Assembly (NCBI GenBank): GCA_017998575.1
Contig: JAGOCV010000199.1
Span: 1 to 7,451, forward strand
Direction: 5' to 3'
From: Burkholderiaceae bacterium
Lineage (GTDB): Bacteria > Pseudomonadota > Gammaproteobacteria > Burkholderiales > Burkholderiaceae
DNA: 7,451 bases
In this document: piece by piece, positions 1 to 7,154 of the stretch
Layout of the letters: every line of letters starts with the position of its first letter
How positions within the stretch are numbered: the stretch's first letter is position 1
Notes under the pieces: generated by a model
Database searches by the model: none
Seen by the model: only the letters and a program-made list of their open reading frames with translations
Told to the model about the DNA's origin: nothing
Made by a program: the position numbers and the translations under genes

Positions 1-1
1 G

Positions 2-2521
2 TTCTGGGACGATGCCGAGAAGGCCGCGCGCCTGCTCGACATCACGCTCACCAAGCGCGGCCAGTCGGCCGGGCAGCCCGTGGTGATGGCGGGCGTGCCC
101 TTCCACTCGGTCGAGACGTATCTGGCGCGGCTCATCAAGCTCGGTGAATCGGTGGCCATCTGCGAGCAGGTGGGAGACGTCGCCACCGCCAAGGGGCCGG
201 TGGAGCGCAAGGTGGTGCGCGTGGTGACGCCCGGCACGCTCACCGATACCGAGCTGCTGTCCGACAAATCCGAAGCCGTGCTTCTGGCTGTGCATCAGGG
301 CGCACGCAACCGCGCGGGCCTGGCCTGGATGGCCGTGACCCAGGGCGAGCTGCAACTGGCCGAGTGCGATGCCGACGAGGTGGCCACGTGGATCGGCCGC
401 ATCGGCCCGCGCGAGCTGCTGTATGGCGCCGAGGTGACGCCCGCGTTCGAGCAGCGCCTGAAGGCAGCGGGAGCGCAATGCGCTGTCACCGTGCGGCCGG
501 CCTTCCAGTTCGACGCGGCGCTGGGCCAGCGCAAGCTGCTCGATCAGTTGCAGGCCGCCAGCCTGGCCGCCTGGAGCGCCGATGCGCTGCACGACGCGCA
601 TGCCGCAGCCGCCGCATTGCTCACGTTCGCCGAACACACGCAAGGCCGCGCGCTCACGCACGTGCGAAGCATCGCGGTGCAGCGCAGCGGCGAGCTGCTC
701 GACCTGCCCGCCACCACGCGCCGCAACCTCGAGCTGGTGCAGACGCTGCGCGGCGAAGATTCGCCCACGCTGTTCTCGCTGCTGGACACCTGCACCACCG
801 GCATGGGCAGCCGCCTGCTGCGCCGCTGGCTGCTGGAGCCCCCGCGCGAGCGCGCCGTGCCGCAGCAGCGGCTCGATGCCATCGCGCGGCTGCGCGAAGC
901 GCCTGCGGGGGGCGTCGCGCCCTGGAGCGCACTGCGCCGCGAACTCAAGGGCACGGCCGACGTCGAACGCATCACCGCGCGCATCGCGCTGCGCCAGGTG
1001 CGCCCGCGCGAGCTGGTCGCGCTGTGCCAGTCGCTGGGCCGCGCCCAGGCGCTGGTGCCATTGCTGCCCACGGGCAGCCCGCTGCTGGACGCCGCGGCAG
1101 CCGACCTGGCGCCGCCCGTCGACTGCGGCGCGCTGCTGGCCGGCGCCATCCATGAAGAACCCGCCGCGCTGGTGCGCGACGGCGGCGTGATCGCCCCGGG
1201 CTACGACGCCGAACTCGACGAATTGCGCGGCATCCGCGACAACTGCGACGCCTTCCTGCTCGATCTCGAAACGCGCGAGCGCGCGCGCACCGGCATCGCC
1301 AACCTGCGGGTGCAGTTCAACAAGGTGCATGGCTTCTACATCGAGGTCACGCAGGGGCAGGCCGCCAAGGTGCCTGACGACTACCGGCGCCGGCAGACGC
1401 TCAAGAACGCCGAGCGCTTCATCACGCCCGAGCTCAAGAGCTTCGAGGACAAGGCGCTGTCGGCGCAGGAGCGCGCCCTCGCGCGCGAGAAGTGGCTGTA
1501 CGAACAGATCCTCGACCAGCTCGCACCGCACGTGCCGGCGCTCGGGCGCCTGGCGCGCGCGCTGGCCACGCTCGACGCGCTGGCCGCGCTCACCGAGCGC
1601 GCGCTCACGTTGAACTGGTGCGCCCCGCAGTTCGTGCGCGAGCCCTGCATCGAGATCCGCGCCGGCCGCCATCCCGTCGTGGAGGCACGCCTGGCCGAGA
1701 CCACGGGCGGCAGCTTCATCCCCAACGACACGGTGCTGGGCCCCAAGGCGCGCATGCAGGTGATCACCGGCCCCAACATGGGCGGCAAATCCACCTACAT
1801 GCGGCAGGTGGCGCTGATCGTGTTGCTGGCCTCCATCGGCTCGCACGTGCCGGCGGCCGAATGCCGCCTGGGCCCCATCGACGCCATCCACACGCGCATC
1901 GGCGCGGCCGACGATCTGGCCAACGCGCAGTCCACCTTCATGCTGGAGATGACCGAGGGCGCGCAGATCCTTCATGCGGCGACGGCCCAGTCACTGGTGC
2001 TGATGGACGAGATCGGACGCGGCACCTCCACCTTCGACGGGCTGGCGCTGGCCTCGGGCATCGCCGCGCACCTGCACGACAAGGCGCGCGCGTTCACGCT
2101 GTTCGCCACGCACTACTTCGAGCTGACCGAGTTCCCGGCCAGCCACCATGCGGCCGTCAACGTGCACGTGAGCGCCACCGAAACCAGCGGGCGCGGCGGC
2201 TCCGACATCGTGTTCCTGCACGAGATCCAGAGCGGCCCGGCCAGCCGCAGCTACGGCATCCAGGTGGCCCGCCTGGCCGGCATGCCGGCGGCCGTGGTGC
2301 AGCACGCGCGCCACGCCCTCGCGCAACTGGAAACCGGCGCCAGCGAAAGCCGCGCGCAGGTGGACCTGTTCGCGCCGCCGCCCGAGGTCCAGGCGAGCGT
2401 GCCCAGCCCCGTAGAATCGGCCGTGGGCGCGCTCGATCCCGATGCCATGAGCCCGCGCGAGGCGCTCGATGCCCTCTACGCCCTCAAGAAACTCCAGCAG
2501 CAGAACCAGAACAATCCATGA
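2..2521 (+). CDS. mutS: DNA mismatch repair protein MutS (5' partial)
   Basis: MutS binds mismatches and small loops in new DNA and, using ATP, recruits MutL to start repair. The frame is open from base 2 and runs 839 residues to TGA 2519-2521. The first visible residues ([16 protein letters not shown]) align with E. coli MutS from about residue 40. About 40 N-terminal residues are therefore missing, including the Phe-x-Glu mismatch-reading motif, which should lie just before the window. Seen here: the conserved [12 protein letters not shown] and [16 protein letters not shown] of the N-terminal domains, Walker [10 protein letters not shown] (1769-1795), Walker B LVLMDE followed by [10 protein letters not shown] (from 1994), and ATHYFELTE. 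Near the C-terminus QVDLF (2357-2371) fits a beta-clamp binding motif, followed by the small C-terminal tetramerisation segment ([20 protein letters not shown]). The GTG at 80 is internal and not the true start. The gene looks intact and overlaps the next gene by 4 bases. Confidence 0.98.
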   Translation, partial: FWDDAEKAARLLDITLTKRGQSAGQPVVMAGVPFHSVETYLARLIKLGESVAICEQVGDVATAKGPVERKVVRVVTPGTLTDTELLSDKSEAVLLAVHQGARNRAGLAWMAVTQGELQLAECDADEVATWIGRIGPRELLYGAEVTPAFEQRLKAAGAQCAVTVRPAFQFDAALGQRKLLDQLQAASLAAWSADALHDAHAAAAALLTFAEHTQGRALTHVRSIAVQRSGELLDLPATTRRNLELVQTLRGEDSPTLFSLLDTCTTGMGSRLLRRWLLEPPRERAVPQQRLDAIARLREAPAGGVAPWSALRRELKGTADVERITARIALRQVRPRELVALCQSLGRAQALVPLLPTGSPLLDAAAADLAPPVDCGALLAGAIHEEPAALVRDGGVIAPGYDAELDELRGIRDNCDAFLLDLETRERARTGIANLRVQFNKVHGFYIEVTQGQAAKVPDDYRRRQTLKNAERFITPELKSFEDKALSAQERALAREKWLYEQILDQLAPHVPALGRLARALATLDALAALTERALTLNWCAPQFVREPCIEIRAGRHPVVEARLAETTGGSFIPNDTVLGPKARMQVITGPNMGGKSTYMRQVALIVLLASIGSHVPAAECRLGPIDAIHTRIGAADDLANAQSTFMLEMTEGAQILHAATAQSLVLMDEIGRGTSTFDGLALASGIAAHLHDKARAFTLFATHYFELTEFPASHHAAVNVHVSATETSGRGGSDIVFLHEIQSGPASRSYGIQVARLAGMPAAVVQHARHALAQLETGASESRAQVDLFAPPPEVQASVPSPVESAVGALDPDAMSPREALDALYALKKLQQQNQNNP

Positions 2522-3351
2522 CCTATTGCGTCGCCATCAAGCTCAAGGCCGGCCTGGTCTTCCTTTCGGATTCGCGCACCAACGCCGGGCTCGATCACTT
2601 CAGCACCTTCCGCAAGATGATCGTGTACGAGCGCCCCGGCGACCGCTTCATGACGCTGCTGTCGGCGGGCAACCTGTCCATCTCGCAATCGGTGCGCGAG
2701 ATCCTGCAGACCGAGCAGATCAAGGACGTCGAGACCGGCGAGCCGATCACGATCTGGAACGCCAAAAGCATGTTCGACGCCGCCCGCGTGCTGGGCTCGG
2801 CCGTGCGCCACGTGTACGAGCGCGACGCCGAGGCGCTGCGCCACGCGGGCGTCGAGTTCAACGTCTCGCTGATCTTCGGCGGCCAGATCCAGGGCGAAGG
2901 CATGCGCCTGTTCCAGGTGTATTCGGCCGGCAACTTCATCGAAGCCACGCCCGAGACGCCCTACTTCCAGATCGGCGAATCCAAGTACGGCAAGCCCGTG
3001 CTCGACCGCGTGATCCAGCCCGACACACCGCTGGACGAAGCCGCCAAGTGCGCGCTGGTATCGATGGATTCCACGCTCAAGTCCAACCTCTCGGTGGGCC
3101 TTCCGCTGGATCTGGTGGTGTATGACGCCGACTCGTTCCAGACCGACAAGGTCATCTGCATCGATCACGAAAACCCCTACTTCCGCATGCTGCACAGCAG
3201 CTGGGGCCAGAAGCTGCGCCAGGTGTTCGACAGCATCGAGGATCCGCTGTGGACCAGTGGCAACACCTCGACCGAGGTGCCGCTGATGGTGGATTCGCAG
3301 CGCCACAAGCCGCTGGGCAAGATCGCCACGCCCGACGAGAAACTCATCTGA
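2518..3351 (+). CDS. Anbu-type proteasome-like peptidase
   Basis: A 277-residue protein that I recognise as Anbu (ancestral beta subunit, COG3484 'predicted proteasome-type protease'), a bacterial paralogue of HslV and proteasome beta subunits. The start [15 protein letters not shown] is typical. Removing Met exposes a Thr1 nucleophile; counted from it, Asp17 (in SDSRTNAG) and Lys32 (in STFRKM) fit the Thr/Asp/Lys catalytic set. Further family-like segments are [12 protein letters not shown] (49-60), [10 protein letters not shown] (115-124) and [18 protein letters not shown] (182-199). No signal peptide is seen, so it is presumably cytoplasmic; Anbu proteins form ring or helical assemblies. 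The ATG start shares ATGA with the mutS stop and has no strong Shine-Dalgarno, which suggests translational coupling. The usual Anbu companions (ATP-grasp, alpha-E, transglutaminase-like genes) are not adjacent in this window. The last 35 or so residues (from EDPLW, 241) look like a polar tail longer than I expect for the family. Substrates are unknown. Confidence 0.93.
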   Translation: MTYCVAIKLKAGLVFLSDSRTNAGLDHFSTFRKMIVYERPGDRFMTLLSAGNLSISQSVREILQTEQIKDVETGEPITIWNAKSMFDAARVLGSAVRHVYERDAEALRHAGVEFNVSLIFGGQIQGEGMRLFQVYSAGNFIEATPETPYFQIGESKYGKPVLDRVIQPDTPLDEAAKCALVSMDSTLKSNLSVGLPLDLVVYDADSFQTDKVICIDHENPYFRMLHSSWGQKLRQVFDSIEDPLWTSGNTSTEVPLMVDSQRHKPLGKIATPDEKLI

Positions 3352-3365
3352 CCGCGTGAACGCGG
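3352..3365 (+). other. Small intergenic hairpin (not a clear terminator)
   Basis: CCGCG-TGAA-CGCGG forms a perfect 5-bp GC stem with a 4-base loop immediately after the Anbu stop codon. No T-run follows, so an intrinsic terminator is not supported. It may be an mRNA 3' structure or chance in GC-rich DNA. Confidence 0.35.
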
Positions 3366-3386
3366 CCGGCGGCCGCGACGGCTTCC

Positions 3387-4190
3387 ATGGCACTCATCGT
3401 TTTCTCCCACGCCAACAGCTTTCCGGCCAGCACCTACCGCGTGCTGTTCGACAGCCTGCGCCGGCGCGGCTTCACGGTGCGCGCCATCGAGAAATTCGGC
3501 CACGACGCGGCTTACCCGGTCACCAGCAACTGGCCCTACCTGGTGCGCCAGCTGGCCGACTTCGCCGCCGAAGAGGTGGCGAAGGCCGGCCAGAAAGCGT
3601 TCTTCGTCGGCCACTCGCTGGGCGGCTTCCTGTCGGTGATGTGCGCCGCGCGCCACCCGCATCTGGCGCGCGGCGTGGTGATGATCGACTCGCCACTGCT
3701 CGGCGGCTGGAAGGCCACCGCCGTGGGCGTGGCCAAGCGTACGCAGCTGGTGGGTTCGTTCTCGCCCGGCGCCATCAGCGCGCGACGGCGCAACAACTGG
3801 CCCGACATGATGAGCGCGCTCGTACACCTGCGCGGCAAGAAAGCCTTCGCCGCCTGGGACGAGCAGGTGCTGATGGACTACGTGGAGCACTGCACGCATG
3901 ACCAGGACGGCCTGCGCGTGCTCTCGTTCGATCGCGACATCGAGACCGCGATCTACAACACGATTCCCCACCACCTGCCCGCCTTGCTGACGCGGCATGC
4001 GCTGAAGTGCCCGGCGTCCTTCATCGGCGGGTTGTCGTCGGTCGAGAACCGGCAGGTAGGCCTGGCGCTCACCGGGCGCATCACGCAGGGCCGCATGACG
4101 ATGCTGGACGGCAGCCACCTGTTCCCGATGGAAAAGCCGCAGGCCACGGCCGCGGCCATCGAGGCATCACTGCGCAACCTGGGCGCCTGA
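3387..4190 (+). CDS. Alpha/beta hydrolase fold protein
   Basis: A 267-residue alpha/beta hydrolase with no signal peptide or membrane segment, so probably cytoplasmic. The early SHANSFPASTY (7-17) lies after the first core strand, where the oxyanion-hole loop is expected. The nucleophile elbow is FFVGHSLGG (72-80), with Ser77 as nucleophile. MIDSPLLGGW (99-108) follows the next strand, residues 110-200 look like a helical cap, and His244 in DGSHLFPMEKP is the likely catalytic histidine. The acid is unclear: the loop after the penultimate strand reads SFIGGLSSVEN (211-221), without the usual Asp; Glu220 is the nearest candidate. Reaction and substrate cannot be told from sequence; esterase-like hydrolysis is the default guess. 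It begins 35 bases after the Anbu gene on the same strand and may be co-transcribed with mutS-anbu. The ATG is chosen because the core strand starts immediately (MALIVFSHAN); its Shine-Dalgarno is weak. Confidence 0.9.
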   Translation: MALIVFSHANSFPASTYRVLFDSLRRRGFTVRAIEKFGHDAAYPVTSNWPYLVRQLADFAAEEVAKAGQKAFFVGHSLGGFLSVMCAARHPHLARGVVMIDSPLLGGWKATAVGVAKRTQLVGSFSPGAISARRRNNWPDMMSALVHLRGKKAFAAWDEQVLMDYVEHCTHDQDGLRVLSFDRDIETAIYNTIPHHLPALLTRHALKCPASFIGGLSSVENRQVGLALTGRITQGRMTMLDGSHLFPMEKPQATAAAIEASLRNLGA

Positions 4191-4203
4191 GCGCCTGAGC
4201 GCC
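4183..4203 (+). repeat. 8-bp tandem repeat across the hydrolase stop codon
   Basis: GCGCCTGA occurs at 4183-4190 and 4191-4198, followed by a partial copy GCGCC (4199-4203). The first copy contains the stop codon of the hydrolase gene and the second repeats an in-frame TGA-like unit just after it. The same bases can form the hairpin GGCGC-CTGA-GCGCC (4182-4195). There is no T-run, so this is at most a weak 3' structure. It could have arisen by replication slippage. Confidence 0.6.
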
Positions 4204-4265
4204 GCCGACCGCAAGGCCGCACGGTGCGCCGGGTCATGCGCCGGTTACAGACTTGGCCCGTTCGT

Positions 4266-4285
4266 CACTGTATATTCATACAGTG
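4266..4285 (+). promoter_or_regulatory. LexA-binding SOS box overlapping the start of the radical SAM gene
   Basis: CACTGTATATTCATACAGTG is a perfect 8-bp inverted repeat (CACTGTAT / ATACAGTG) around ATTC. Its core CTG-N10-CAG (4268-4283) matches the E. coli-type LexA consensus CTGTATATATATACAG at 14 of 16 positions. It is a sharp AT-rich island in very GC-rich DNA. TATATT (4271-4276), inside the box, matches a sigma-70 -10 element at 5 of 6 positions and would place the transcript start near 4283; I see no convincing -35. Bound LexA would block both the -10 element and the start site. This predicts repression in normal growth and induction by DNA damage of the radical SAM and UdgX genes downstream. 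Confidence 0.88.
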
Positions 4286-5602
4286 GAAACCATTGCCAAG
4301 CTCGCCATCCTGGCCGACGCCGCCAAATACGACGCCTCCTGCGCGTCCAGCGGCAGCACGTCGCGCAACTCGTCCGCCGGCCGCGGTATCGGCTCGACCG
4401 AGGGCATGGGCATCTGCCACAGCTATGCACCGGACGGCCGCTGCATTTCGCTGCTCAAGATCCTGCTGACCAACTTCTGCCAGTACGAGTGCCTCTACTG
4501 CGTCAACCGCGCCAGCAGCAACGTGCCGCGCGCGCGCTTCTCGGTGCAGGAGGTGGTGCAGCTCACGCTGGATTTCTACCGGCGCAACTGCATCGAGGGG
4601 CTGTTCCTCTCCAGCGGCATCATCCGCTCGCCCGACTACACGATGGAGCAGGTGACCGAGGTGGCGCGCGTGCTGCGCGAAGAGCACGACTTCCGCGGCT
4701 ACATCCACCTCAAGACCATCCCCGACGCCGCGCCCGAGCTGCTGGCACGCGCGGGCCGCTACGCCGACCGGCTGTCGATCAACATCGAGCTGCCCACGCA
4801 GGCCGGGCTCGACAGCCTGGCGCCGGAGAAAGACAGCGCCGCCATCCGCCGTTCGATGGCGCGGCTGCGCCTGTCCATCGACGACGCGAAAGACGCGGCG
4901 CGCGAGCAGCAGCGCGCCGCGCCGACGTCGCGCGCGGGCCTGCCGGGCCGCCGCGTCACGGCCGCTGCCGCGCCACGCTTCGCGCCCGCCGGCCAGAGCA
5001 CGCAGCTCATCGTGGGCGCCGACGCCGCCGACGACCGCACCATCCTGCAGACAAGCGCCACGCTGTACGGCTCGTACCGGCTGCGGCGGGTGTACTACTC
5101 CGCCTTCAGCCCCATTCCCGACGCCTCGCGCGCGCTGCCGCTGGTGGCGCCGCCGTTGATGCGCGAGCACCGGCTGTACCAGTCCGACTGGCTGATGCGC
5201 TTCTACGGCTTCACGCACGACGAGATCGTGCCGGCCACGCAGGGCGGCATGCTGTCGCTGGAACACGATCCCAAGCTGGCCTGGGCACTGGCGCACCGCG
5301 AGCGCTTCCCGGTCGACCTCAACCGCGCGCCGCGTGAAATGCTGTTGCGCGTGCCGGGCCTGGGCGTGCGCTCGGTCGATCGCCTGCTGGCCGCGCGGCG
5401 TGTGGGCCGCCTGCGGCTGGACGACCTCTCGCGGCTGCACGTGCCGCGCCGCAAAGTCATGCCCTTCATCGAGGTGGACGGCCTGCGGCCCGGCGGCGCG
5501 CTCGACTCCGTGGCGCTGGCCGCGCAACTGGCCGAGCCGGCACAGCCTGCGCTGCCCCGCGCGGGCGCGCTGCGGTCGCAGTTGCAGGGCTCGCTGTTCT
5601 GA
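4283..5602 (+). CDS. Radical SAM protein, putative DNA modification/repair family
   Basis: A 439-residue protein of the radical SAM family that is genomically linked to uracil-DNA glycosylase domains (the TIGR03916/COG4277 type). The cluster motif is CxxxCxxC at Cys66, Cys70 and Cys73 (NFCQYECLYC), which should hold a 4Fe-4S cluster that cleaves S-adenosylmethionine. Family-like blocks include KLAILADAAKYDASCASSGS (6-25), GICHSYAPDGRCISLLKILL (43-62), with extra Cys20, Cys45 and Cys54, then GLFLSSGIIRSPDYT (106-120) and FAPAGQSTQLIVGA (233-246). Near the C-terminus VDLNRAPREMLLRVPGLG (344-361) and the following helix look like a helix-hairpin-helix DNA-binding element. Residues 202-232 appear to be a poorly ordered linker. 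The start is chosen as GTG 4283, because family similarity begins there; a TTG at 4253 would read through the LexA box as protein. No Shine-Dalgarno precedes it, so leaderless translation is plausible. Its exact reaction is, to my knowledge, unknown. Confidence 0.94.
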   Translation: METIAKLAILADAAKYDASCASSGSTSRNSSAGRGIGSTEGMGICHSYAPDGRCISLLKILLTNFCQYECLYCVNRASSNVPRARFSVQEVVQLTLDFYRRNCIEGLFLSSGIIRSPDYTMEQVTEVARVLREEHDFRGYIHLKTIPDAAPELLARAGRYADRLSINIELPTQAGLDSLAPEKDSAAIRRSMARLRLSIDDAKDAAREQQRAAPTSRAGLPGRRVTAAAAPRFAPAGQSTQLIVGADAADDRTILQTSATLYGSYRLRRVYYSAFSPIPDASRALPLVAPPLMREHRLYQSDWLMRFYGFTHDEIVPATQGGMLSLEHDPKLAWALAHRERFPVDLNRAPREMLLRVPGLGVRSVDRLLAARRVGRLRLDDLSRLHVPRRKVMPFIEVDGLRPGGALDSVALAAQLAEPAQPALPRAGALRSQLQGSLF

Positions 5603-5604
5603 GG
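5601..5604 (+). promoter_or_regulatory. Ribosome binding site of the DUF4130-UdgX gene
   Basis: GAGG lies 8 bases before ATG 5613 and overlaps the TGA stop of the radical SAM gene (5600-5602). The placement supports the ATG at 5613 over in-frame upstream codons and suggests coupled translation of the two genes. Confidence 0.65.
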
Positions 5605-5612
5605 GCAGCGCG

Positions 5613-7133
5613 ATGGCCGAGGCACTGCGCACCCTTCATCTCGCGGCCGACGACGATTTCGCCGGCTTCCGCGCGGCCGCGCGCGCTTTGCTGCGCGATG
5701 GCGTGCCGCCCGAGCAGGTGCACTGGTCCACGGGCGAGGCCACTTTGTTCGATGCACCAGCGGCCATGCCTGCGCTCGCGCGCGAGCCCGATCGGCCGTA
5801 CGGCGCCGACCCGACGGATGCGCGCGGCCCCGATGCGCTGCGTCTGCCCGCCGCCCTGCTTCGCACGCTCTCGCACGCCGCGCTGCACGACGACACGCAG
5901 CGCTTTTCGCTCATCTATCGGCTGCTGTGGCGGCTGCAGCAGCAGCCCGCGCTGCGGCACGATCCGCTGGACGCGGACACTCTGCGTCTGGCGCATATGG
6001 CTCAGGCCGTGCGACGGGACGCGCACAAGATGAAGGCCTTCGTGCGCTTCCGGCCGGTGACCGCCGCCGACGACGCCGGCGCAACGGTGCACGTGGCCTG
6101 GTTCGAGCCCGGCCACCACGTCGTCGGCGCCGTCGGGCCGTTCTTCGCGCGCCGGTTCACCAACATGGCCTGGGCCATCCTCACGCCGCGCGGCAGCCTG
6201 CGCTGGCAGCCGCCCGGCGCCGATGGCGCGCCGGGCCGCCTGCATCGTGGCCCGCCAGCGCGGCGATCCGAGGCGCCACCCGCCGACGCGGGCGAGGCCC
6301 TGTGGCTCACGTACTACCAGCACATCTTCAACCCGGCGCGGCTCAAGCTGTCGATGATGGAAAAGGAGATGCCGCGCCGCTACTGGCACAACCTGCCCGA
6401 GGCCGTATTGATCGCGCCGCTGGCCGCTGCCGCGCAGGCGCGCAGCGATGCCATGGTCGCGCAGCCCGCCAGCGTGCCCGCGCGCACCGTGCGCCTGCTG
6501 CCCGCGCGCAGCCTGCCGCGGGCCATCGACTCGCTGGACGACCTGCGCGCGGCCACCGCGCGTTGCCGCGAATGCCCCATCGGCGAACACGCCACCCAGG
6601 CGGTGTGCGGCGAAGGACCGGTGGGCGCGCCGTTGATGTTCGTGGGCGAGCAACCCGGCGATCAGGAAGACCTGGCTGGCCGCCCCTTCGTGGGCCCGGC
6701 CGGCCAGTGGCTGGACGAAGCCCTGCGGCAACTGGGCGTCGCGCGCGAATCGGTGTACCTGGCCAACGCGGTCAAGCACTTCAAGTTCGAGCTGCGCGGC
6801 AAGCGCCGCCTGCACAAGACGGCCGGCCAGCGCGAGGCCATGGCCTGCCGCCACTGGATGGAAGACGAGATCCGGCTGGTGCGCCCGAAGGCGCTGGTGG
6901 CACTGGGCGCCACGGCTGCGCGCGCGCTGCTGGGCGATGGCGTGCAGGTGACGCGCGACCGGGGCCGCTGGCTGCAACGCAGCGAAGACGGCCTGCCCGT
7001 GCTGGTGACCCTGCACCCTTCGGCCCTGCTGCGCATGGACCGCGCGGTGCAGGACGAAGCCTGGCAGCGCTGGCTCGACGATCTCGCGCTGGCCGCGCGG
7101 GCCATGCACGATCTGCCAGCCGTGCAGACCTGA
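5613..7133 (+). CDS. DUF4130-UdgX fusion: uracil-DNA binding/glycosylase protein
   Basis: A 506-residue two-domain protein. Residues 1 to about 270 are a DUF4130 domain (the TIGR03915 'probable DNA metabolism protein' type), with VHWSTGEATLF (36-46), KMKAFVRFRPV (139-149), GPFFARRFTNMAWAI (175-189) and YYQHIFNPARLK (234-245). A low-complexity Ala-rich linker follows. Residues from about 305 to 500 are a UdgX-type (family 4-like) uracil-DNA glycosylase: CRECP (Cys318, Cys321), active-site GEQPGDQED (345-353), GRPFVGPAG (356-364), NAVKHFKF (385-392), the loop GKRRLH (396-401) and LHPSALLR (467-474). In mycobacterial UdgX the histidine of KRRIH bonds covalently to the sugar after uracil release; here it is His401, with Leu for Ile. 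Cys318, Cys321 and Cys412 probably hold the Fe-S cluster, with His389 sitting where family 4 enzymes have the fourth cysteine. It lies 10 bases after the radical SAM gene and should share its LexA control. Confidence 0.95.
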   Translation: MAEALRTLHLAADDDFAGFRAAARALLRDGVPPEQVHWSTGEATLFDAPAAMPALAREPDRPYGADPTDARGPDALRLPAALLRTLSHAALHDDTQRFSLIYRLLWRLQQQPALRHDPLDADTLRLAHMAQAVRRDAHKMKAFVRFRPVTAADDAGATVHVAWFEPGHHVVGAVGPFFARRFTNMAWAILTPRGSLRWQPPGADGAPGRLHRGPPARRSEAPPADAGEALWLTYYQHIFNPARLKLSMMEKEMPRRYWHNLPEAVLIAPLAAAAQARSDAMVAQPASVPARTVRLLPARSLPRAIDSLDDLRAATARCRECPIGEHATQAVCGEGPVGAPLMFVGEQPGDQEDLAGRPFVGPAGQWLDEALRQLGVARESVYLANAVKHFKFELRGKRRLHKTAGQREAMACRHWMEDEIRLVRPKALVALGATAARALLGDGVQVTRDRGRWLQRSEDGLPVLVTLHPSALLRMDRAVQDEAWQRWLDDLALAARAMHDLPAVQT

Positions 7134-7154
7134 GCGGTCAGCGCCGACGTGGGG

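Noticed and set aside
1492..2517. Apparent long N-terminal extension of the Anbu protein within mutS
   Set aside because: The same frame is open through mutS but encodes Arg/Ala/Gly-rich shadow sequence. The family starts at MTYC, where Thr must follow the initiator Met.
2476..4118. Minus-strand open frames of 305 and 313 codons opposite the Anbu and hydrolase genes
   Set aside because: Both are antisense to well-supported genes and show low-complexity Ala/Arg/His/Val composition with no domain match.
4226..4244. Direct repeat GCGCCGG (4226-4232 and 4238-4244) upstream of the LexA box, as a possible second operator
   Set aside because: Short, GC-only and likely to occur by chance at this base composition; it does not resemble a known operator.
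4253..4282. Upstream TTG start adding 10 residues to the radical SAM protein
   Set aside because: The extra residues are encoded by the LexA box, have no family similarity and no Shine-Dalgarno; GTG 4283 fits the family start better.
4265..5632. Long open frame on the minus strand opposite the radical SAM gene (455 codons)
   Set aside because: It lies fully antisense to a protein with clear family motifs and has a His/Arg/Gln/Ala-rich composition typical of GC-rich shadow frames, with no recognisable domain.
5466..7109. Minus-strand open frame of 547 codons opposite the UdgX gene
   Set aside because: Antisense shadow of the DUF4130-UdgX gene; stop-poor because of high GC, with no motifs.
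7134..7154. Bidirectional terminator between the UdgX gene and uppP
   Set aside because: Only 21 bases with at most a 3-bp stem and no T-run on either strand; not supportable.
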